From: Bdellovibrio sp.
Lineage (GTDB): Bacteria > Bdellovibrionota > Bdellovibrionia > Bdellovibrionales > Bdellovibrionaceae
Length of the DNA: 20,602 bases
NCBI GenBank assembly: GCA_019104905.1
Contig: JAHRXB010000030.1
Span: 1 to 20,602 of the forward strand
Direction of reading: 5' to 3'
Of the stretch, positions 15,092-20,602 are shown piece by piece (position 1 is the first letter of the stretch; every line of letters begins with the position of its first letter). The notes under the pieces are model-generated. The model worked only from the letters and a program-made list of their open reading frames with translations, had not been told where the DNA came from and did no database searches. Made by a program: the position numbers and the translations under genes.

Positions 15092-15658
15092 ATGTACGAA
15101 ACGTCGGATTTTAAAAAAGGTCTTAAAATCATGATCGAGGGGAAACCCTACGTGATCGTGGATTTCCAACACGTGAAGCCTGGAAAAGGCAACCAATTCA
15201 CTCGCACTAAACTTAAAAACATGCTGACTGGCCAGAACTTGGAATCAACTTTCAAATCTGGTGAGAAATTTGAAGTTCCCAATGTCGAAAACAAAGAGAT
15301 GAGTTTTCTTTACAAAGACGACAGCGGCTACAACTTCATGTCTCAAGAAACTTTTGAGCAAATCGCGATGTCAGAAGATGACTTGGGTGATGCCAAGTAC
15401 TACCTCACTGAGAACCTTAAAGTTGTGATTTTATTCTACAACGAAAAAGCTGTTGCTTGTGACGTGCCAAAAGCCGTCAACCTCAAAGTAGAAAAATCCG
15501 ATCCAGGCATCAAAGGGGATCGTGTCACTGGAGCCACCAAGCCTGCAACAATGGAAACAGGACTTGTTGTGAACGTTCCTCTGCATATCAACGAAGGCGA
15601 TATGCTTCGTATTGACACTGAGTCTGGCGAGTACGTCGAGCGCGTCAGCCAAAAGTAG
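15092..15658 (+). CDS. efp: Translation elongation factor P
   Basis: A 188-residue protein of family length. EF-P enters the ribosome E/P site and relieves stalling at consecutive prolines. The N-terminal KOW-like domain begins MYETSDFKKGLKI. The modification loop is HVKPGKGNQFTRTKLKN, with Lys32 at the loop tip, the residue corresponding to the beta-lysylated Lys34 of E. coli. The two OB-like domains follow, and the C-terminal signature (GLVVNVPLHINEGDMLRIDTESGEYVERV) is typical. The ATG at 15092 is preceded by a strong AGGAAGGA. The LysM protein nearby carries many prolines (PEFTEIPEPG, PTPVAPPTVP), a possible client, but this is only an inference. Confidence 0.97.
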   Translation: MYETSDFKKGLKIMIEGKPYVIVDFQHVKPGKGNQFTRTKLKNMLTGQNLESTFKSGEKFEVPNVENKEMSFLYKDDSGYNFMSQETFEQIAMSEDDLGDAKYYLTENLKVVILFYNEKAVACDVPKAVNLKVEKSDPGIKGDRVTGATKPATMETGLVVNVPLHINEGDMLRIDTESGEYVERVSQK

Positions 15659-15675
15659 TTGACGCATCGTATTAA

Positions 15676-15737
15676 GTCTCCGCAACCACTCAATTTTATC
15701 GCAAAATAAGAGGGATTAGGTCGCGGAGGCTTTTTTT
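15676..15737 (+). terminator. efp terminator whose 3' arm holds the next gene's Shine-Dalgarno
   Basis: GTCTCCGC (15676-15683) pairs with GCGGAGGC (15723-15730), 8 bp with one G-T pair, and is followed by seven T (15731-15737), a terminator shape. The loop of 39 nt has minor inner stems, for example CTC/GAG and ATTTT/AAAAT. The GGAGG of the 3' arm sits 6 nt before the TTG start codon at 15736 of the next gene, which itself lies at the end of the T tract. Confidence 0.6.
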
Positions 15738-16788
15738 GTCCACGTATATTGAGTTGGAAATTCAGAATTTACTCAATGAAGTCGAAGATCTCGATGAAGT
15801 GGGCGAACGTGTTATTCAAAGTCTGGAGTCTTCTCCAGAGCACTTCACTCTTGATAACATAAACTCTCTTGCCCGCTTTCTTATTCAGTCCCAACATCCT
15901 CTCAAACTTGTTCATTTTGTTCTTCGTTATATCGACAACGAAAACTTTCCAATTCCTTGGCCTTATTTTTTGGAAGCTCTTGGACAGGTCGGCAAAGAGC
16001 TGGACAACAAAACTTTAAAGGCGTTGATTGAGGGCATTCAAGAAGACAACGCCGAAGCCGAAGCAGCGCGCGCGCAGTCTTTGAATAAATCCATGGCAGA
16101 GCTGGGCGAGTGGCGCAGCAATCGCAAGTACAAAATTCATAAAGACTATCTGAACAACAAGCGACTTTTGTTGGATCAACTGATCACACTGCGCACTCAG
16201 CAGCTTTATGAACAAGAGAAAAATCTTCTTTCTCGTTTGCAGAAGCTCTATCCCGGGGACTCTGAAATTCGCAGTGAAGTGAGCGAGCACAAACAACGTT
16301 ATGCGCTCGAGATCCTTCAGCGTCGTTCTCCGAAAGCACGCGCGCAGACCTCGGAAGACTTTTCCCCTAAAGATCCCGAAGTAGAAGCCGCACTGCAAGC
16401 TCTTGTGCAATCCATGCATGAACATGCTGAGCAACTCCCTGAACTGGCGATGGACTTCGCCATTGCTGCCTTTATGCTTGAGGCCTATGAAGCCGCTCTG
16501 TCGCTCTTGTCATACAGCGAAGAAGAAACGACCTCGCTGCTATGGCTTCGCCTGGAGATTCTTTTGAAGTGCCGTCGCTTTGTTGAAGTCCTTAGCGAAC
16601 TTTCAAAAGTGGAAGTTCTTTTGGCTCACGAACCTGAGACCTTCTTTGCCACCGCTTACTTACGAGCCCAAGCGCTGTGGGGCTTAGGACAAAAACATAC
16701 CGCCATTGAAGTTCTCGAAGGCCTGATGGCCGCTCGTCCTCATTATCGGGCCGCCTCCGCTTTGTTAAGCATTTGGAGCGGACAATGA
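15736..16788 (+). CDS. Helical-repeat (TPR-like) protein, translationally coupled to tamB
   Basis: The frame starts at a TTG (15736) because GGAGG lies 6 nt upstream and no ATG is nearby in frame. The product is 350 residues with no signal peptide. It is almost wholly alpha-helical: the N-terminal 110 residues are acidic (LLNEVEDLDEVGERVIQSLE), residues 125-205 look like a long helical hairpin or coiled coil (KYKIHKDYLNNKRLLLDQL, TLRTQQLYEQEKNLLSRLQK), and the C-terminus has TPR-like repeats (ATAYLRAQALWGLGQKHTAIEVLEGL). I do not recognise the family. The stop overlaps the TamB-like gene's ATG by ATGA (16785-16788), so it is made with that protein and may serve the same envelope pathway from the cytoplasm. 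Confidence 0.78.
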   Translation: MSTYIELEIQNLLNEVEDLDEVGERVIQSLESSPEHFTLDNINSLARFLIQSQHPLKLVHFVLRYIDNENFPIPWPYFLEALGQVGKELDNKTLKALIEGIQEDNAEAEAARAQSLNKSMAELGEWRSNRKYKIHKDYLNNKRLLLDQLITLRTQQLYEQEKNLLSRLQKLYPGDSEIRSEVSEHKQRYALEILQRRSPKARAQTSEDFSPKDPEVEAALQALVQSMHEHAEQLPELAMDFAIAAFMLEAYEAALSLLSYSEEETTSLLWLRLEILLKCRRFVEVLSELSKVEVLLAHEPETFFATAYLRAQALWGLGQKHTAIEVLEGLMAARPHYRAASALLSIWSGQ

Positions 16789-19700
16789 AAAGAGCCTTTT
16801 GGATTTTAATCACTCCTTTGGCAGGCTTTCTCGTGCTTTGGCTTTTGGGCTCCATGTTTCTTGGACCTCGGCTTGAAAAATGGACCTTAAAGCAGATCCA
16901 AGATTACTCGGACACGTCCCTCCCCGTCAGCATCCGCGCGGAAAGTTTACACCTTAAACTTTTCAAACCTTCTCTAGCTCTTGAGGGCCTGCGCCTGCAA
17001 ACTAAAGGCGAACTTAGTAACGCCGTTAAAGAGGTTCGCATTGGCAGCATTCGCGTCTTCGTCGACTTCTTTCACCTGTTGAGTGGCCGAGTCACACTGT
17101 CTGCGGTCGTGGTTGATTCTCCGGAGGTGGAAATAAATATTGATCCCTTTATCGAAAAGGACACTCCTCCTAAAGAACTCCCCATTGACCTGATTTTCGC
17201 CCAAACAGAAAAGCTTCCTCTGCAGCGAGTGTTTTTGCAAAATATCCAGCTCAAGGTCAATTCTGAAAAACTTAAACTTCAGTCTGAAATAAAAAGCGGT
17301 GACCTTTTACTCACGAACATGGGTAAAAATATCACAGCCAAAGCCAGCGTCCCTTTGCTCAGCATTGGCCTGGGAAATTTTGGTAACTTCCAAGGTTCTT
17401 TTGACACTCATCTTTATCTCACTCGCCAGTCTTTACGCATCATCCAACTGGGGGTGCGCCTTGATGAGTCCGAGCTTCTCGCCCGGGGTGAACTGACCCG
17501 CATCAGTCAAGTCATGATCAAACCTTCGGGGCTTTTGGATCTTTCCGCACGGATCAATTTGAATGATCTGTATAAAGAACTCAAAAGAGCACGCCCGGAA
17601 ATCAGCATCCCTACAGTCTCCGGCGAGCTCAACATGGATGGCGAGGCCCGTTTCGATGGCCTGCAAAACTTAAAAGGAAATGCCGACATCAAAACTCGCG
17701 CCTTGATGGTCGATAAATTTGAACTTGGCGACGCGCGCATTCAGGGAGAGTACAAAAACAAAGTCATCACTCTGTCAGAAATGAAGGTTCTTCACCCCGC
17801 AGGGGAAGCCATCGTCACCAAGTCACAAATGACCCTGAACGGAAGTTTTGACTTTAAAACCAAGGTCACCGTACCTAATCTGGATCTACAAAAGCTTTTC
17901 CACACCTTGGATCTTGCCAACATTCCGGTGGGAATGGAGCTGACCGGCGAACTGCCCTGTGAGGGACATATTTATCCTCTGTTCCAGGTCACTTGCTCCA
18001 ACGCCTCCCTGGCGGCACGGGATATCTGGGTTAAATCGGAAAACAATAAAAACGGCACCGCCATCTTGGATCTCGAGGCCATGAGCGCCAAGGGTCAAGT
18101 TCAAGTCAGCACAGAATCTATGAGTTATGCAGCCGCCCTGACTTTAGGTTCTAGCAATGGCAGCAGCGATGGTGTGATTGATTTTTCCAAGGGTTTCAAA
18201 ATCAATTTCAAAACCAAGAAGCTGGATCTCAAGGATGTCAAAAATCTGGCGAAGCTCAAGCTGCAGGGTTCAACAAGCATTGAAGGCTCCACGTCCGGAG
18301 ACTCCAACGCCGCGATCTTCGACATGAAGTTGAATGCGCGAGATTTCATCTTTGAAGACTTTGCTTTGGGAAACTTAATTACAACTTTAACCTATCGCTC
18401 TGGAAATCTTTTCTTTGACGACATCGCTGGAGCTTTGAATAAAACCCAATACCTGGGGCAACTCAAAGTGGACCTGAATCACGAGACCCTGACTGGAGAA
18501 TTTAGCGCCCCCACGGCTGATCTTAATGACATCGCCCTGGTCTTTTCCCGCATCTACAAATTCCCCCTCGATGTCCAAGGACTGGGAGCAGCCAAAGCGC
18601 GGGTCAGCGGCCCTCTGAGTTTCTGGAAAATGAATTACAATTTGGAGTCGGCGTTTAAGGGCGTTCTTATCGGCCCTGAAAGTTTCGACCTTTTGAATTT
18701 CAATGTCTCTGCCAAGAATGGCAACATCACCGCCGATAAAGTCAGTCTGCAAAAAGCCAACTCTACTTTGATCGTTCAAGGGGGCATTGGCTCTGACCAG
18801 ATCATGAATCTCTATGCAGATGGTAAAAACTGGAAACTTGAAGAATCTGACTTCATCAGCAAAATCAATTCGAACATCATCGGAAATCTTAATTTCGCAG
18901 CCGAACTCAAAGATCCTGTCACCACCCCTCGAGTCACCATCAAAGGCGCCATCACCGATACCTTTTTTGAAGAGCAGGAAGTACCTAACTCTAACTTTAT
19001 TTTAAACCTGACCCGTTATAGCTTCGGCGCCCAACTCAGTCTTTTTGGAGACAAGGTTCAAGGGGAATTCCAACTTCCTTTCGAAAGTGGCAAAGCGCCC
19101 TTATTGGTAAAAATGAGAACCAATAACTGGAATTATTCTTCCATTCTTGGTTTGATTGGTGGCGCGAACCTGGCCAGCGAATACACCTCTTCTCTCACCG
19201 CCTCTGTGGATTTGCGTTCAGATCGAGGTGACTTCTTTAAATCTTCCGGAAAACTTCACATCGAAAACGTCTCGTTAAAACGCGGCGCCCTCAGTTTTAC
19301 CAACGAAGGCCCCATTGAAGTGACTAGCGACAATGGCGTCGTGAACTTTAAGAACTTCCACCTTACAGGACCTCACAATAATCTTAAGATCACCGGGGAA
19401 AACTTTACTTCGGAAAGACTTAATCTTGCCGTGAATCTACAGGCCGACATGCGTCTGCTTCAGATCTTCACGCCCTTCCTGGAAGATCTTGGGGGTCCTG
19501 TCAGTCTTTCGGCGAATATATCCGGCACCGTCAGAAAACCAGAAATCCTCGGCTCTTTAAACACCACCAACGCATTCGTGAAAATCAAAGGGTTCCCGCA
19601 TCCCATTGAAAGACTTTCCAGTGAAGTGGTCTTTTCCCAAAGTAAGGTTCTTATCAACACCATTCGGGGCCAGATTGCGGGGGGAACTTTGACGGGCGAT

Positions 19701-20602
19701 GGGGGAATTCTCATTAATGGAATTAAAGATCTCCCCACCTCTATTCGCCTTCGCCTTGAGGGTGTGACCTTCAATGTGCCCGACAAGATCCGCAGCAGCG
19801 GCAACGCTGATTTACTTTTTTCGGGCCGTTGGTTTCCCTTCACCTTATCTGGCGTCTTTCATGTGAGCAGCGCCTTGGTTGAAAAAGAATTCACTGAGGA
19901 CGGCGGAGGCGTCGCGGGCATCAAACAAAGTGTTTATCTTCCTAAGTTCATTCGCGAAGGCCACTTTGTACCGGTCGTTCTGGATCTGCAAGTGATCTTG
20001 GATCGCAACATCGTCGTACGCAATTCCTTGTTGGATGGCGCGGTGACTGGAAACCTGCAAGTCAAAGGCCCTCCTGAAAATCCGGTTCTTTTGGGTAAAA
20101 TCAATATCGAAAAGAAATCTAAATTGATCTTTAAAGACAAAGTTTTTGAAGTTCAAAATGGTTTGATCGATTTCCATGACCCCAATGAAATCAATCCAAA
20201 TTTATATATTACCGCCCAATCCCGCATTGACGACTATGATATTTCGCTCTTGGCGCAAGGTCCTTCCAAAAGCATGACCATCCGTCTGGCCAGCGTACCG
20301 CCGCTGCCAGAACAAGATATCATCTCTTTGATCGCTTTGGGGGTGACTTCCTCCACCATGGATCAAAATCTTCAATCGCGCCAACAAGCCGAACAGTTGG
20401 GTGTTGAAATTGGGGGCGCGGTTTTGGCAAAGCCAATCAGCAAACAGTTGGAAAGCACTTTAGGCCTGAATCTGCAGGTGACTTCACAGTACGACTCCAC
20501 TCGCAATATCAGTGTCCCCAAAATCACCCTCAGTCGCCGCCTTTCTGAACGCGTGAAAGTGTCAGGAAGCCGCCCTGTGGGGGACACACAGTCCTATGAC
20601 TT
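16785..20602 (+). CDS. tamB: TamB-like translocation/assembly protein (3' end cut by window edge)
   Basis: The frame from the ATG at 16785 is open to the right edge (1272 codons). An N-terminal membrane anchor (FWILITPLAGFLVLWLLG) is followed by a very long beta-rich region with alternating hydrophobic strands, typical of AsmA/TamB proteins, which form a hydrophobic groove between inner and outer membranes and act in outer-membrane protein assembly and lipid transport. The C-terminal TamB (DUF490) signature is present: GPPENPVLLGKINI, VFEVQNGLIDFHDPNEINPNLYITAQSRI, DYDISLLAQGPSKSMTIRLASVPPLPEQDIISLIALG. E. coli TamB has about 1259 residues, so little should be missing. A tamA-type Omp85 gene may follow but is outside the window. 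The gene is translationally coupled to the helical-repeat gene. Confidence 0.9.
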   Translation, partial: MKRAFWILITPLAGFLVLWLLGSMFLGPRLEKWTLKQIQDYSDTSLPVSIRAESLHLKLFKPSLALEGLRLQTKGELSNAVKEVRIGSIRVFVDFFHLLSGRVTLSAVVVDSPEVEINIDPFIEKDTPPKELPIDLIFAQTEKLPLQRVFLQNIQLKVNSEKLKLQSEIKSGDLLLTNMGKNITAKASVPLLSIGLGNFGNFQGSFDTHLYLTRQSLRIIQLGVRLDESELLARGELTRISQVMIKPSGLLDLSARINLNDLYKELKRARPEISIPTVSGELNMDGEARFDGLQNLKGNADIKTRALMVDKFELGDARIQGEYKNKVITLSEMKVLHPAGEAIVTKSQMTLNGSFDFKTKVTVPNLDLQKLFHTLDLANIPVGMELTGELPCEGHIYPLFQVTCSNASLAARDIWVKSENNKNGTAILDLEAMSAKGQVQVSTESMSYAAALTLGSSNGSSDGVIDFSKGFKINFKTKKLDLKDVKNLAKLKLQGSTSIEGSTSGDSNAAIFDMKLNARDFIFEDFALGNLITTLTYRSGNLFFDDIAGALNKTQYLGQLKVDLNHETLTGEFSAPTADLNDIALVFSRIYKFPLDVQGLGAAKARVSGPLSFWKMNYNLESAFKGVLIGPESFDLLNFNVSAKNGNITADKVSLQKANSTLIVQGGIGSDQIMNLYADGKNWKLEESDFISKINSNIIGNLNFAAELKDPVTTPRVTIKGAITDTFFEEQEVPNSNFILNLTRYSFGAQLSLFGDKVQGEFQLPFESGKAPLLVKMRTNNWNYSSILGLIGGANLASEYTSSLTASVDLRSDRGDFFKSSGKLHIENVSLKRGALSFTNEGPIEVTSDNGVVNFKNFHLTGPHNNLKITGENFTSERLNLAVNLQADMRLLQIFTPFLEDLGGPVSLSANISGTVRKPEILGSLNTTNAFVKIKGFPHPIERLSSEVVFSQSKVLINTIRGQIAGGTLTGDGGILINGIKDLPTSIRLRLEGVTFNVPDKIRSSGNADLLFSGRWFPFTLSGVFHVSSALVEKEFTEDGGGVAGIKQSVYLPKFIREGHFVPVVLDLQVILDRNIVVRNSLLDGAVTGNLQVKGPPENPVLLGKINIEKKSKLIFKDKVFEVQNGLIDFHDPNEINPNLYITAQSRIDDYDISLLAQGPSKSMTIRLASVPPLPEQDIISLIALGVTSSTMDQNLQSRQQAEQLGVEIGGAVLAKPISKQLESTLGLNLQVTSQYDSTRNISVPKITLSRRLSERVKVSGSRPVGDTQSYD

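Noticed and set aside
17072..20587. Many minus-strand frames opposite the TamB-like gene
   Set aside because: They lie antisense to one continuous frame of more than 1270 codons with the TamB C-terminal signature.

Overview
The window looks like chromosomal DNA from a Gram-negative, diderm bacterium. LpxC (lipid A synthesis), a TamB-like protein, a LysM envelope protein and several signal-peptide proteins all require an outer membrane and periplasm. The gene mix (compact housekeeping operons, many secreted hydrolases, a PHB depolymerase, split competence genes) and moderate GC content suggest a Bdellovibrio-like member of the Bdellovibrionota. That is an inference from gene content; no rRNA or species marker is present. 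I see no insertion sequence, phage gene, CRISPR array, tRNA or rRNA.

Layout. (1) 1-2955, minus strand: a three-gene run reading leftward, from a secreted TPR protein through a LysM protein to DprA, which is cut by the window edge. (2) 2956-3270: an AT-rich divergent intergenic region with an exact DnaA-box match. (3) 3271-4910, plus: ComEC split into two overlapping genes, a membrane channel part and a metallo-beta-lactamase part. With dprA this makes a small DNA-uptake neighbourhood. (4) 4916-8080, minus: three separately transcribed genes, a secreted PHB depolymerase of the circularly permuted type, alanine dehydrogenase, and a secreted protein of unknown function. (5) 8081-8413: a divergent region with two inverted repeats and a possible small membrane protein gene. 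(6) 8414-10078, plus: a large secreted protein that looks like a cysteine hydrolase. (7) 10080-14091, minus: a very compact operon ruvC-ruvA-ruvB-asparaginase-lpxC, joining Holliday-junction processing to amino-acid catabolism and the committed step of lipid A synthesis. (8) 14224-20602, plus: a TPR protein, elongation factor P, a helical-repeat protein and a TamB-like protein that runs off the right edge.

The most interesting signals are regulatory. A perfect 11-bp hairpin fills the whole asparaginase-lpxC junction, containing the asparaginase stop codon and ending at the lpxC ATG. The efp Shine-Dalgarno lies inside a small perfect hairpin. The terminator after efp carries in its 3' arm the Shine-Dalgarno, and in its T-tract the TTG start codon, of the next gene. 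The split comEC and the unassigned secreted proteins also merit follow-up. I did not find a convincing wholly new multi-gene system.
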